Shown here piece after piece: positions 17,208-27,243 of a stretch of DNA of 41,350 nt. The notes beneath the pieces were generated by a model. The model did no database searches. It was not told the origin of the DNA and worked only from the letters and a program-made list of their open reading frames with translations. The position numbers were made by a program, and so were the translations under genes. Position 1 is the stretch's first letter. Each line of letters starts with the position of its first letter. This DNA is from JAGVPT01 sp963843065 (GTDB taxonomy: Bacteria; Bacteroidota; Ignavibacteria; UBA10030; UBA8401): assembly GCA_963843065.1 (NCBI GenBank), contig CAWJKX010000074.1:1-41350 (forward strand). The letters are read 5' to 3'.

Positions 17208-18917
17208 CAACGTTAGAGAAACAACAAGATTTTAAAGACAATGGAATGAACGGTGAAATGCCGGAGCGGAAGAACTTCGTTCGTGATATTATTGACGATG
17301 ACTTGAAAACAAATAAATTTGGCGGCAAGGTGCACACCCGGTTCCCTCCAGAACCGAACGGATACCTCCATATCGGACATGCAAAATCGATTTGCCTCAA
17401 TTTCGGTCTTGCGAGAGATTACAGCGGATTTTGTAATTTACGTTTTGACGACACGAATCCGGCAAAGGAGGAACAAGAGTACGTCGAATCGATCAAACAG
17501 GACGTGCGATGGCTGGGGTTCGATTGGCAGGAGAGACTGTACTATGCTTCCGATTATTTTGAACAACTCCACGAGTATGCTGTCCGCTTGATAAAAAAAG
17601 GAAAGGCGTACGTTTGCGACTTAAGTGCCGACGAGATACGGGAGTACAGAGGGACGCTGACCCAGCCGGGAAAAGAGAGCCCGTATCGTAATCGAACCGT
17701 TGAAGAAAATCTTGATCTCTTTACGCGGATGCGCAACGGAGAGTTTCCGAACGGATCGCGGACTCTCCGCGCAAAGATCGACATGGCGTCGCCCAACATT
17801 AATATGCGCGACCCGGTTATGTACCGGATTCTTTTCGCGACACATCACCGCACAGGCGACAAATGGTGTATTTATCCGATGTATGATTGGGCCCATGGAC
17901 AAAGCGATTCGATTGAGGGAATCACTCATTCGATCTGCACGCTTGAGTTTGAAAATCATCGTCCGTTGTACGATTGGTTCCTTGAGGAATTGGGACTGCA
18001 TCATCCGCAGCAGATCGAGTTCGCCCGGCTGAATATGACCTATACCGTCATGAGCAAGCGAAAGCTTTTGCAGCTCGTCGAAGAAGGCTATGTCAGCGGT
18101 TGGGACGATCCCCGGATGCCGACGATTTCCGGTCTTCGCCGTCGAGGCTTTACGCCGGAATCTCTCCGGGCATTTGCTGACCGGGTTGGAGTTGCGCGCC
18201 GGGAGAATACCTCCGATGCGTTATGGTTGGAGGATTGCCTCCGCGACGATTTGAACAAGCGCTCCCCTCGTGTAATGGCGGTTCTTCGTCCGCTTAAAGT
18301 CGTGATCGAGAACTACCCTGAAGAAGTTGTGGAAGAACTTGATGCAGTGAATAATCCAGAAGATCCTTCCAAGGGAACGAGAAAGATCCCTTTTTCCAAG
18401 GTCATCTACATCGAACACGATGACTTTCGAGAGAATCCTCCGAAGAAATTTTTCCGGCTTTCGCCAGGGACTGAAGTCCGTTTGCGGTATGCGTATATTA
18501 TCAAATGTACCGGTGTTGTGATGGACGAAAAAACCGGAGAAGTAATTGAATTGCGATGTTCGTACGACCCCGAGACGACGAAGCGGTTCTCCACAGAGCA
18601 CACGGAAAGTAAAAGGGACAATTCATTGGGTCTCCGTTGCTCATGCCGTGGATGCGGAGACTCGCCTGTACGACCGTCTGTTTCTTGCTGAATATCCGGA
18701 CGCGGAGAAGTGGAAAGAGTTTATTAACCCAACTTCACTCGAAGTGTTAAAATCGTGCAAGATTGAACCAAGCCTTGCGACGGCCGCCCCCCAAGACCGG
18801 TTTCAGTTCGAGCGCCTCGGCTATTTCTGTGTGGATTCCGATTCAAAACCGGGATCACTTGTTTTCAATCGTGCAGTAACGTTGCGTGATACATGGGAAA
18901 AGATCAAAAAATCGTGA
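17204..18917 (+). CDS. glnS: Glutaminyl-tRNA synthetase (one apparent frameshift)
   Basis: Charges tRNA-Gln directly. The N-terminal FPPEPNGYLHIGHAKSICLN carries the HIGH motif; NMTYTVMSKRKLLQ is the KMSKS region; the anticodon-binding beta-barrels follow (RVMAVLRPLKVVIENYP onward). After CSYDPETT near 18575 the frame is lost, and the neighbouring frame continues SGSPQSTRKVKGTIHWVSVA to a stop at 18917, giving the normal length of ~570 residues. An indel in GAGACGACGAAGCGG is the likely cause. The start ATG overlaps the gltX stop. glnS with gltX means Gln-tRNA need not be made by transamidation. Confidence 0.92.
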
Positions 18918-18961
18918 AATCATAGCGATTCTGTCGATAATCCTCAAGAAAAAATATTTTG

Positions 18962-19342
18962 ATGAAAAAACTGGACATCATTCGGCTTCACAACGCAGTG
19001 TTCTATGCCTACCACGGTGTTATGTCGGATGAACAAAACCTCGGCGGCAAATTCGAAGTCGACGTCGAACTGCATTGCGACTTGTCGGGGGCAAAAGAAA
19101 AAGACAGTTTACTCCAGACGGTGAATTACGAAAAAGTGTACGGCGTAATGAAGCAAACAGTCATCGGGAAGAAATTCTTTCTTATTGAAGCCCTTGCTCA
19201 GTCGATCGCCGCGGGAATTTTAAAAGAATTTCCGGAAGTTCAAAAGACAACGATACGAATACGAAAGCCGGGAGCAGCGGTTCACGGTATTATCGACCAT
19301 GTAGAAGTTGAGATAGAGTCTGCCAGAGATGAACAGGCATAG
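18962..19342 (+). CDS. folB: Dihydroneopterin aldolase
   Basis: 126 residues from ATG 18962, the family's normal size. Folate pathway: converts dihydroneopterin to hydroxymethyl-dihydropterin and glycolaldehyde. Typical features are AVFYAYHGVMSDEQNLGGKF (catalytic Tyr and Glu region), TVNYEKVY, FFLIEALAQSIA and the catalytic Lys in RIRKPGAAV. The next gene, folK, carries out the following step and starts eight bases downstream. Confidence 0.93.
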   Translation: MKKLDIIRLHNAVFYAYHGVMSDEQNLGGKFEVDVELHCDLSGAKEKDSLLQTVNYEKVYGVMKQTVIGKKFFLIEALAQSIAAGILKEFPEVQKTTIRIRKPGAAVHGIIDHVEVEIESARDEQA

Positions 19343-19350
19343 ACGCTTCC

Positions 19351-19872
19351 ATGGAAAATGTTTTTCTGGGAATAGGTTCAAACGTCGGCGATAGAATTCA
19401 CTTTCTTGCCGAGGCGGTCCGGAAACTGCGGGCGGTTCCCTCGACGAGGGTCGTAAAGCTCTCCAGTGTGTATGAGACCGAACCTGTTGGGGAGAAGAAT
19501 CAAAACGATTTTCTTAACGCTGTTCTAATGGTTCGCACTTCGAACGGAGTGGCGGATTTTCATTCGCGAATCAAGTGGATCGAAAAAGAAATCGGACGGG
19601 TAGAAAGGAACCGTTGGGGCCCGCGCGAAATCGACATCGATATTTTGTTGTTTGGAGATTGTGTGATCAACGATGCGGCAGTGGTCATTCCGCATAGTGA
19701 AATGATCAATCGTCGATTTGTTCTTCAGCCCCTGGCTGAGATCGCGCCTGACACAGTGCATCCGTTAATCCATAAGACTGTAAAGGATTTGCTCGCCGAG
19801 TCTAAAGATTCAAATGTCGTCGAGTGTTCGACGGAGCTAACTCAATCGTTTTTCACAACCTTGCAGGAGTAA
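19351..19872 (+). CDS. folK: Hydroxymethyldihydropterin pyrophosphokinase
   Basis: 173 residues. Transfers pyrophosphate from ATP to hydroxymethyl-dihydropterin, the step after FolB. Diagnostic motifs: FLGIGSNVGDR at the start, YETEPVG, QNDFLNAV, the signature RWGPREIDIDILLFG, and PHSEMINRRFVLQPLAEIAP. Its TAA stop overlaps the ATG of the next gene (TAATG at 19870-19874), giving translational coupling. Confidence 0.95.
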   Translation: MENVFLGIGSNVGDRIHFLAEAVRKLRAVPSTRVVKLSSVYETEPVGEKNQNDFLNAVLMVRTSNGVADFHSRIKWIEKEIGRVERNRWGPREIDIDILLFGDCVINDAAVVIPHSEMINRRFVLQPLAEIAPDTVHPLIHKTVKDLLAESKDSNVVECSTELTQSFFTTLQE

Positions 19873-20535
19873 TGTTGCCTGTTCACCATTCGGACGTTCG
19901 TTATATCGCCATAGAAGGAGTGATCGGAGCGGGAAAAACTTCGCTTGCAAGAATGGTTTCGGAACGGATCAATGCACGCCTTGTGCTCGAGCAATTCGAA
20001 GAGAATCCATTTCTTGAGCGCTTCTATGAAGATTCTGACCGTTATGCTTTCCAGACGCAAATTTTCTTTTTACTGAGCCGGTATAAACAGCAGCAAGATT
20101 TGTTTCAGGCAGACCTTTTTCACAACGCGACTGGTCACCGATTATATTTTCGAGAAGGATAAGATTTTTGCGTATCTCAACTTGCGCGACGATGAATTAC
20201 GGCTTTACGAAACACTTGTCGCCTCGATAGAAAAAAATATTCCTGTTCCGGATTTGGTCGTTTACCTCCAATCCAGCGTCGAGCGGTTAATGTCAAATAT
20301 TAGAGAACGCGACAGAAAATACGAAGAAAACATCTCGGAAGAGTACATTAAAGATCTGAATGAAGCGTATAACTATTTTTTCTTCCGTTACAAGAGCGCT
20401 CCACTGTTGATTGTAAACTCCACGGAAATTGATTTTGTGAACGACAAAAACGACTTCGAGGAGTTGTACAACGAAATTCTCAGGCCCAACCGCGCCGCAG
20501 TCGAATATTACAATCCGCGTTCAAAGAAAGTGTAA
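19872..20535 (+). CDS. Deoxynucleoside kinase (one apparent frameshift)
   Basis: Deoxyadenosine/deoxyguanosine kinase type. MLPVHHSDVRYIAIEG leads into the P-loop GVIGAGKTSLA, then FEENPFLERFYED and FQTQIFFLLSRYKQQ. The frame is lost near 20130 (HNATGHRLYFREG stop); the adjacent frame continues TTRLVTDYIFEKDKIFAYLN, then the lid-type IRERDRKYEENISEEYIKDL, and ends at 20535. About 220 residues, the family norm, so the shift is probably an error. Salvage of purine deoxynucleosides. A folK-kinase gene pair is common in Bacteroidota relatives. Confidence 0.88.
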
Positions 20536-20544
20536 ACTGATGTT

Positions 20545-20735
20545 ATGTTTCGGCTCATTGTTTGGATAATTTGTATTTATATTCTTGCAAAGATTGTCGG
20601 TATAGTATTGCAATCTGCGAGGCCTTTTTTCGATCCGCCGCGCAAATCGCAGCCGACCGTCCGGGAGAAGAAACTCGACAGCAGTTTGACAACGTGCAGG
20701 ATGCAGATTTCGAAGACATTACCGACAAGAAGTGA
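20545..20735 (+). CDS. Small membrane protein, DUF4834-like (apparent frameshift)
   Basis: Starts MFRLIVWIICIYILAKIVGI, a single transmembrane segment, then a proline-containing linker. Near 20655 the frame must change: the neighbouring frame gives RPGEETRQQFDNVQDADFED followed by ITDKK and a stop at 20733-20735. A hydrophobic N-terminus with an acidic ADFEDI tail is typical of the small DUF4834-type proteins found beside the folK/kinase genes. Function unknown; placement by recalled resemblance. Confidence 0.55.
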
Positions 20736-20758
20736 CCTACTGACCATGCCATCGTTCA

Positions 20759-21874
20759 ATGCAGCCTCTTGAAGTTACCCTCAAGCGATATCTTTTCCGC
20801 CTGATCAACGTCTTCCGCTCCGGAACGCAGTATACACCTTCTCAGCTTCCCATTGACTCCTTCAGCCGTATTCTCATTATTCGTCAACATGACCAACTCG
20901 GCGATTTGTTGATTGCCACGCCCGCTCTTCGCGCGGTGCGGAGAAAATTTCCGAAAGCGTTTATTGCCCTAGTTGTTCGCGAATATACCGCACCCGTTGT
21001 GGAAAACAATCCGTATGTCGATGAAATCATCGTGTTCTACGAAAAGTTATGGCGTTGGAATGTTCGTAAATTAATTGTGTTTTGGAAAATGTTGCGGAAT
21101 GATTTTGATTGCACGATTGTCCTTAACACGATTTCACGTTCACTTTCGTCCGACATCATCGCCGTATTGAGCGGAGTCGAAATATATTGTGGGCCCCGAC
21201 CATCTTCTCCTCGATCCATCGCTTCCTGAAAAGATTTACAATGTCCCGATACCGCCGTTCTTCAGTGCAAAAGCATGAAATACAGCGCAATCTTGATATT
21301 GTTCGTGCGCTGGGCGCCGATGAGAACGATTTCGAATACGATCTTGTTTTAACCGATGCGGAGGTGAATGAAGCGGAAAGAATTTATCAGTCGTTGGGAA
21401 TTGTCTCCAGGGAAGATGGTGGTGGGCGTGCATTTCGGCGCGTTGAATCCGGCGAAGTGTTTTCCTCTTGACAAACTCGTCGCAATCATTGATTGGATGA
21501 TTGAAAAGTTTGACGTTGAAATTGTTCTTATCATCAGCCGTAATGAAATCGAGCGAAGGAAAGTTGTTCTGTCAGGTGTACATCACAAACTGCATTCGGC
21601 GCCCGTTATGCCCTTGCGCATTATGGCTGCTTTTTTGAGGCACATGAGTTTGGTCCTCTGCAACGATACGGGAACTCTTCATATTGCTGCATCTCAACGA
21701 GTGCCGACGATTTCATTCCACTCTTTGAGCGATCCTGCAATTTGGAAACCGCCGCATCCCAGACACATCGCCGTCCGAGCCGGCGATTCGCTTATAACGT
21801 CCATTACAATCGAACAAGTGGAGGAAGCGGTCAGTGCCGCGATGAAAAAATATGTTGGAAAACCAGCCTCTTGA
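20759..21874 (+). CDS. Family 9 glycosyltransferase, heptosyltransferase-like (three apparent frameshifts)
   Basis: GT9 enzymes add heptose or related sugars to lipopolysaccharide at the inner membrane. ILIIRQHDQLGDLLIATPAL is the typical N-terminal Rossmann motif and NNPYVDEIIVFY follows. The frame shifts near 21185, 21278 and 21405; bridged, it reads VGPDHLLLDPSLPEKIYNVP, then KHEIQRNLDIVRALGADEND, then SPGKMVVGVHFGALNPAKCF, and the signature LVLCNDTGTLHIAASQRVPT. The total of ~372 residues fits the family. Shifts are probably sequence errors. Acceptor sugar unknown. Confidence 0.82.
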
Positions 21875-21908
21875 TTGTGGCAATCACGGTCGCTATTTTT
21901 GAAAAGAA

Positions 21909-22874
21909 ATGATCAATATCGGAGAACATAATAGATCACCCATAACCGAAGTTCCTCTCGACCTTGAAGCGGAGATTCTTCGCTTGAAAAAGGAATTGAA
22001 CGCCGTTGTTCTCGCCCATTATTACCAGGAATCTGAAATTCAGGACCTCGCAGATTATGTCGGCGACAGCCTTGAGCTGGCCCGGCGGGCTGCGGCGACC
22101 GATGCCGATGTTATCGTATTCGCCGGTGTTCATTTTATGGCGGAAACGGCAAAGATCCTCAATCCGCATAAATTAGTCCTGCTTCCGGACCTTGAGGCCG
22201 GCTGTTCGCTCGCCGAGGGATGTCCGGCACCGGAGTTTAAGAGATTTCGGGAGATGCATCCCGACCATGTCGCAATTACATACATCAACTGCTCCGCAGA
22301 AGTGAAGGCCCTCAGCGATATTATCTGTACGTCGAGCAGCGCAGAGAAAATCATAAATCAAATTCCAAAAGACAAACCAATCCTGTTTTCACCGGATAAA
22401 AATCTTGGTGCGTACCTGGCGAAAAAAACGGGACGCCAAATGCTTTTGTGGAATGGAAGCTGCATCGTTCACGAGACATTCAGCGAAAAAAAAATCATCG
22501 GATTGCAGATGGAACATCCAGATGCGAAATTGATTGCCCATCCTGAATGTGAAGCATCTCTTCTATCGCGGGCGGATTTCATTGGCTCGACAAGCGCCTT
22601 GCTGAAATATGTTCAGTCAAGTCCGGCAAAGAAATTTATCATCGCCACCGAAGTCGGCATCATACATCAAATGCAAAAGAGCGCTCCGGAGAAAGAGTTC
22701 ATTCCAGCGCCTCCGGATGCTAACTGCGCCTGCAACGAATGCCCGCACATGAAAAGGAACACGATGGAAAAACTATATCTCTGCATGAAGAACAAAACAC
22801 CTGAAATTACGATGGCACCGGAACTGATCCGGCGCGCGCTCCTGCCAATTCAGCGGATGATGGAGATGAGCTAG
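21909..22874 (+). CDS. nadA: Quinolinate synthase A
   Basis: 321 residues. Condenses iminoaspartate with dihydroxyacetone phosphate to quinolinate for NAD synthesis; carries a [4Fe-4S] cluster. Seen: AVVLAHYYQESEIQDLADYV near the start, FAGVHFMAETAKIL, the cysteine in DLEAGCSLA, TYINCSAEVKALSDIICTSS, the region around Cys in LWNGSCIVHE, HPECEASLLSRADFIGSTSA, and CACNECPHMK carrying the last cluster cysteine. Complete. Neither nadB nor nadC is visible in the window. A hairpin terminator follows. Confidence 0.95.
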   Translation: MINIGEHNRSPITEVPLDLEAEILRLKKELNAVVLAHYYQESEIQDLADYVGDSLELARRAAATDADVIVFAGVHFMAETAKILNPHKLVLLPDLEAGCSLAEGCPAPEFKRFREMHPDHVAITYINCSAEVKALSDIICTSSSAEKIINQIPKDKPILFSPDKNLGAYLAKKTGRQMLLWNGSCIVHETFSEKKIIGLQMEHPDAKLIAHPECEASLLSRADFIGSTSALLKYVQSSPAKKFIIATEVGIIHQMQKSAPEKEFIPAPPDANCACNECPHMKRNTMEKLYLCMKNKTPEITMAPELIRRALLPIQRMMEMS

Positions 22875-22905
22875 TCAGTGATCAGTAATCAGTAGTCAGT
22901 AAATA
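22873..22905. repeat. Short CAGT-type tandem repeats
   Basis: Directly after the nadA stop lie four near-repeats of the form CAGTnATCAGTA / AGTCAGT. It is low-complexity intergenic sequence of a type common in draft genomes, with no function evident. Confidence 0.5.
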
Positions 22906-22909
22906 GCAG

Positions 22910-22939
22910 AAATCCCGCGCATGTGCGGGATTTCGTGTT
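22910..22939 (+). terminator. Hairpin terminator after nadA
   Basis: A 9-bp stem AAATCCCGC / GCGGGATTT with a 6-nt loop, followed by CGTGTTTG, so the T-run is poor. Confidence 0.65.
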
Positions 22940-22971
22940 TGTAGATGTGCCCTAAGTTTTGTATATTTTTG
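22938..22971 (+). promoter_or_regulatory. Possible promoter of asnS
   Basis: TTTG at 22938-22941 and TATATTTT at 22962-22969 (20-base spacer) resemble the Bacteroidota -33/-7 elements. The predicted start is about 25 bases before the asnS ATG. Confidence 0.3.
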
Positions 22972-23001
22972 CGTAATTTTTTGAAAGGATGCGAACTTCT
23001 C

Positions 23002-24300
23002 ATGAGTTCTCGAATATACATTGAAAATCTTTCTCATTGTGCCGGCGAAACTGTTACGATTTCGGGATGGGTATACACCAAACGGTCAAGCGGAAAAATT
23101 AGGTTTATTGTAATCCGAGACGGCACTGGATTGATGCAGGCCGTCATTGTCAAATCAAACGTTAGTGAGGACGTCTTCAATCGGTTTGATGAATTGACCC
23201 AGGAATCTTCTCTCCGCGTAACAGGAAAAATCCGCAAGGAAGACCGTGCTCCCGGCGGATACGAAATGGATGTTTCGGGTCTTGAAATTATTTCCATCGC
23301 AAAAGAGTACCCGATCACACCGAAGGAACATGGCGTTGAGTTTCTTATGGACCGCCGGCATTTGTGGCTTCGATCCGAGCGGCAGCATGCGATCTTGCGT
23401 GTTCGGCATGAAATCATTCGTTCCATACGGGAATTTTTTGATACCCGCGGTTTTCTTCTCCTCGACGCACCGATCTTTACTCCGGCTGCATGCGAAGGAA
23501 CAAGCACGCTTTTCGAGACCGATTATTTCGACCTTGGCAAGGCATACCTCACGCAATCCGGCCAGCTGTACGGCGAAGCCGGAGCGATGTCGTTTGGAAA
23601 GGTCTATGTTTTTGGTCCAACATTCCGTGCGGAAAAATCTAAGACGCGCCGGCATCTTGCTGAATTCTGGATGGTCGAGCCGGAAGTTGCATTTAATGAT
23701 CTGGATGACGATATGGATTTGGCGGAAGAATTTTTGGAGCACATCGTAACAAATGTGTTGAAGAATCGTATGCCCGAACTGAAAACGCTCGAGCGCAATA
23801 CGAAATTTCTGGAAAATGTTAAACGTCCTCTGCCGCGGATTACGTACGACGAAGCTGTCGACATCCTCCACAAGAAAGGGATCGCATTTGAATGGGGAAA
23901 TGACCTCGGGGGAACGGACGAAACGACGATTTCCGAGCAATATGACCGGCCTGTGATGGTCCATCGCTATCCATCGCAGGTGAAAGCGTTCTACATGAAA
24001 CGCGACCCGAAGAACGAAAAGCTCGCCCTCGCCGTTGATGTGCTGGCTCCGGAAGGGTACGGAGAAATCATCGGGGGAAGCCAGCGTGAAGACGATTACG
24101 AAACGCTTGTGGCACGATTGAAGGAACACAACCTGCCTCAATCTGCCTTCGAATGGTATCTCGATTTACGCCGCTACGGTTCCGTTCCGCATGCCGGTTT
24201 CGGCCTCGGAGTTGAACGGACCGTCTCGTGGATATGCGGTTTGGACCATGTGCGGGAAACCATACCATTCGCCAGAATGATTTATCGGTTGACACCATAA
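23002..24300 (+). CDS. asnS: Asparaginyl-tRNA synthetase
   Basis: 432 residues from ATG 23002, chosen over the frame's earlier start (22945), which lies in the promoter region. Class IIb synthetase: an N-terminal OB fold binds the anticodon (VTISGWVYTKRSSGKIRFIV), and the catalytic core has motif 2 (PTFRAEKSKTRRHLAEFWMV) and motif 3 (GFGLGVERTVSWICGLDHVR ... PF). Residues differ from aspartyl enzymes in the expected places (TPAACEGTSTLFETDYF, GEAGAMSFGKVYVFGPTFRA). Complete and unbroken, unlike gltX and glnS. The following ABC gene begins 22 bases downstream. Confidence 0.95.
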   Translation: MSSRIYIENLSHCAGETVTISGWVYTKRSSGKIRFIVIRDGTGLMQAVIVKSNVSEDVFNRFDELTQESSLRVTGKIRKEDRAPGGYEMDVSGLEIISIAKEYPITPKEHGVEFLMDRRHLWLRSERQHAILRVRHEIIRSIREFFDTRGFLLLDAPIFTPAACEGTSTLFETDYFDLGKAYLTQSGQLYGEAGAMSFGKVYVFGPTFRAEKSKTRRHLAEFWMVEPEVAFNDLDDDMDLAEEFLEHIVTNVLKNRMPELKTLERNTKFLENVKRPLPRITYDEAVDILHKKGIAFEWGNDLGGTDETTISEQYDRPVMVHRYPSQVKAFYMKRDPKNEKLALAVDVLAPEGYGEIIGGSQREDDYETLVARLKEHNLPQSAFEWYLDLRRYGSVPHAGFGLGVERTVSWICGLDHVRETIPFARMIYRLTP

Positions 24301-24322
24301 ACGATTCTTCAAGAGCCCTATA

Positions 24323-25495
24323 ATGATGATCAAAGCAGAAAATCTTCGAAAGCAATATGCAAACGTCGTTGCTGTTGATGACGTGTCGCTGCAAGTGTTT
24401 GCGGGAAAAATTTTTGGTCTTATCGGCCCGAACGGGGCAGGGAAGACCACCACAATTCGGATGATACTCAATATCATTACACCCGACAAAGGAACGGTGA
24501 CGTTCGACGGCGCACGGTTTGACCGCAACGTCCAAAACCGGATAGGATATTTGCCCGAAGAGCGGGGACTGTATAAAAAGAATAAATTGTTGGATACGAT
24601 AGTGTACTTCGCGGGTTTGCGCGGAATGACCGGCGTGGTGGCCAAACAGAAAGCGCTCGAATGGCTTCGTCGGTTTGACATTGAGGATTACGCAAAAAGA
24701 AAAGTGGAAGAACTTTCCAAAGGAAATCAGCAGAAAGCGCAGTTCATCACATCAATCCTTCACGACCCCGAGTACATTGTGCTTGACGAGCCGTTCTCCG
24801 GCCTCGACCCGGTGAATCAAATCGTGTTGAAAGATATTTTGCAGGAATTGAAGCAGCAGGGAAAGGCAATCATCTTTTCGACCCATCAAATGGATTCCGC
24901 AGAGAAGTTATGCGACGAGATTTGCCTCATCAATCGGGGAAAAATCGTTCTCGAGGGAAGCATGAAAGAGGTGAAAGCGAAATTCGGGAAGAATTCCGTC
25001 CATGTTGAGTTTGTCGGCGATGGATCGTTCATTCCGGCGTTGCCGCAAGTGAAGAAGGCGACGGTCTACGAGAATTATGCTGAACTGGAATTAAACGGGA
25101 CTGTTTCTTCGCGGGAATTGCTTTCTTCGATCTCATCGAAAGTGGAAATCAGAAAATTCGAATTTGTGGAGCCGTCGTTGAATTCAATATTTCTTGATGT
25201 TGTAGGATTGCCGGAAGAAACAGGGGAGCGGGTTGAAAGTGCGGCGGCCGTTCTCAAAGTAAAAACTGTTGCCGGCGATATGAGAGTGCGAAAGCAAATG
25301 CTCATTTTCGTCTTTGCGGCTGTTGCAACATTGGTTCTGGCGATTCTCACGTTAAAAAAGGGGGAACCGTCGTGGAATGTGTCGTTGGTTCTTCTCGTAA
25401 CCTCAGTTTATTCGTTCGTCAAATATATCAGAATACGAAAAGTCGTTACAGCTGAATTGCAGCTGTCAGGAGAGGAGGCTGCACATGGAAAATAA
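24323..25495 (+). CDS. ABC transporter ATP-binding protein with C-terminal membrane extension
   Basis: 390 residues. The nucleotide-binding domain spans residues 1-~240: Walker A GPNGAGKTTTIR, Q-loop region, signature LSKGNQQKAQF, Walker B YIVLDEPFSGLDP, switch His in FSTHQMDSAE. It belongs to the NatA/ABC-2 group (Na+ or drug export). Unusually, after residue ~310 come two predicted membrane helices (MLIFVFAAVATLVLAIL and NVSLVLLVTSVYSFV). The stop overlaps the start of the permease gene by 11 bases, so the two act as one exporter. Substrate not determinable. Confidence 0.85.
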   Translation: MMIKAENLRKQYANVVAVDDVSLQVFAGKIFGLIGPNGAGKTTTIRMILNIITPDKGTVTFDGARFDRNVQNRIGYLPEERGLYKKNKLLDTIVYFAGLRGMTGVVAKQKALEWLRRFDIEDYAKRKVEELSKGNQQKAQFITSILHDPEYIVLDEPFSGLDPVNQIVLKDILQELKQQGKAIIFSTHQMDSAEKLCDEICLINRGKIVLEGSMKEVKAKFGKNSVHVEFVGDGSFIPALPQVKKATVYENYAELELNGTVSSRELLSSISSKVEIRKFEFVEPSLNSIFLDVVGLPEETGERVESAAAVLKVKTVAGDMRVRKQMLIFVFAAVATLVLAILTLKKGEPSWNVSLVLLVTSVYSFVKYIRIRKVVTAELQLSGEEAAHGK

Positions 25496-26735
25496 ATCGC
25501 TCCGGATCGCCAAATGGGAGTTTTTGGAACGTGTAAAGACAAAAGCATTCATCATCGGTTTGTTTATGATGCCGATGATTATTGCGGTTTTTACGGTAAT
25601 ACCAAGTTTACTCGCGTCGAAAGCCGATGAAAAGATGCGTACGATCGGCGTTATTGACGAGACGGACTCGCTCCTCCCGTATCTCAGCCAGCGTATTGCA
25701 AAGTTCAAACTTCCGGACAGTTCTGCAAATTATCAGCTTGTGAAGATTACAGACAATGACCGTTCGCGTGAGCACCTGAAGATCCTTGCAACGGCGAAGA
25801 TACTGGATAACGAAATCGAAGGATATTTTCTTCTTCCGGTCGATGTGATGGAGAAAGGAAAAATTGAGTATCGGTCTGAAAACGTCGGGAATATCAGAGA
25901 CCAGGAACGTTTTTCGAAGATCCTCGAAGATGTCATTATCGAACGACGTCTTGAAGCCAGAGGCTATAACTCGAAAGCAATTCGAGACCTCTCAACTGAC
26001 GTCGACATCAAAACGATCAAAGTGTCGTCGAAGGGGGAAGAAAAAGAGTCCGGCTTCCTCGAGACGTTTTTCACGGGGTATATTTTTATCATGATGCTGT
26101 TCATGCTCGTGATGACGAGCGGACAGATGTTGATTCGAAGCCTCATCGAAGAGAAGTCAAACCGGATTGTTGAAGTCTTGATGTCCTCGTGCTCTTCTCG
26201 GGAATTACTTGTCGGAAAGATTTTGGGACTTTCACTTCTCGGTTTGACTACGATTTCTTTCTGGTTAATGATTTTGGTCGGGGTCAATTTTTCAATGCCG
26301 ACTCCGTTCGTTTCATTCGACCATATCGCACTTCTTCTGGTGTATTTTGTCCTCGGCTACCTGTTGTATGTCGCAATTTTCATCACTGCGGGGGCTCCCG
26401 TTTCCACCGAGCAGGAAGCTCAGCAAATGACGGCGTACGTGACGATCCTTGTCATGTTTCCGATCGCCCTTGCGATTCCGGCAATGCAAAACCCGGATTC
26501 GACAATGGTAAAAGTATTATCGCAGATACCTCTCCTGACTCCGACAATGATGGCGCTTCGTCTGTCAATCCAGGCTCCGGATCTTTGGGAGATTCTGCTA
26601 TCGCTTGTTACGTTGTCTGCGTCGATTGTCGGAATGATGTGGGTTGCCGCGAAAGTATTTCGGATCGGCATTTTACTTACCGGCAAGCGCCCGAATCTAA
26701 AAGAAATGTATCGCTGGATTACGACGAATGTATAA
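25485..26735 (+). CDS. ABC-2 type permease (NatB-like)
   Basis: 416 residues. One membrane helix near the N-terminus (FIIGLFMMPMIIAVFTVIPS), a periplasmic loop of ~150 residues, then five or six helices (FIMMLFMLVMTSGQ, LLGLTTISFWLMILVGVNF, LLLVYFVLGYLLYVAIFITA and so on). The conserved segment IRSLIEEKSNRIVEVLMSSC followed by SRELLVGKILGLSLLG is typical of the COG1668 Na+ efflux/ABC-2 permeases. A GAGG-containing site precedes the ATG inside the end of the ATPase gene. Confidence 0.85.
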   Translation: MENKSLRIAKWEFLERVKTKAFIIGLFMMPMIIAVFTVIPSLLASKADEKMRTIGVIDETDSLLPYLSQRIAKFKLPDSSANYQLVKITDNDRSREHLKILATAKILDNEIEGYFLLPVDVMEKGKIEYRSENVGNIRDQERFSKILEDVIIERRLEARGYNSKAIRDLSTDVDIKTIKVSSKGEEKESGFLETFFTGYIFIMMLFMLVMTSGQMLIRSLIEEKSNRIVEVLMSSCSSRELLVGKILGLSLLGLTTISFWLMILVGVNFSMPTPFVSFDHIALLLVYFVLGYLLYVAIFITAGAPVSTEQEAQQMTAYVTILVMFPIALAIPAMQNPDSTMVKVLSQIPLLTPTMMALRLSIQAPDLWEILLSLVTLSASIVGMMWVAAKVFRIGILLTGKRPNLKEMYRWITTNV

Positions 26736-26906
26736 CCGACAAAGGTAAGAGTATAAGCTGCCGTACTCTGGTTAAATGGTTTCGTCTTCTTCAACACCCG
26801 CACAGTGCAAAGTACTTGCACTATTATTTCATCTCGTCCTCTCGTCCCCAAAGTCAGCATCGGAACGTACTAGGTCAAACAGGAACCCTAACGTTACCTT
26901 CCCAAT
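26736..26906. other. Intergenic region after the ABC permease
   Basis: No gene. Near 26830-26900 a degraded copy of the repeat that follows can be made out (CATCTCGTCC ... CGGAACGTACTA). Confidence 0.4.
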
Positions 26907-26911
26907 CATCT

Positions 26912-26991
26912 CGTTCCCAAACTCCGTTTGGGAACGTACTAACACGAAGCGAAGCTTCTGACCTTGCGTTCCCAATCAGAGATTGGGAACG
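26912..26991. repeat. Twin REP-like palindromes
   Basis: Two perfect 11-bp inverted repeats: CGTTCCCAAAC-TCC-GTTTGGGAACG (26912-26936) and CGTTCCCAATC-AGA-GATTGGGAACG (26967-26991), about 30 bases apart. The pair recurs in copy 2 (27139-27218), where the second hairpin has one base changed. This resembles the GTTCCCAA/TTGGGAAC repeated palindromes scattered in several bacterial phyla. Confidence 0.75.
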
Positions 26992-27016
26992 AGAAAAACC
27001 AGATAACGGGTAAAAC

Positions 27017-27047
27017 AAAAAACCCCGGAACCAAATCGGGGTTTTTT
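27017..27047. terminator. Two-way terminator, copy 1
   Basis: Stem AAAAAACCCCG / CGGGGTTTTTT with a 9-nt loop; usable from either strand. It can stop transcription from the ABC operon (+). Confidence 0.85.
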
Positions 27048-27243
27048 GTTGGAATTCCTTTGTGCTAATTATTTGCGATTGTTTAGATCAAGCGGAGATT
27101 ATGCAGTATTGTCTTAAGCACTTTTCTATTTTTCATCTCGTTCCCAAACTCCGTTTGGGAACGTACTATCACGAAGCGAAGCTTCTGACCTTGCTTTCCC
27201 AATCAGAGATTGGGAACGAGAAAAACCAGATAACGGGTAAAAC

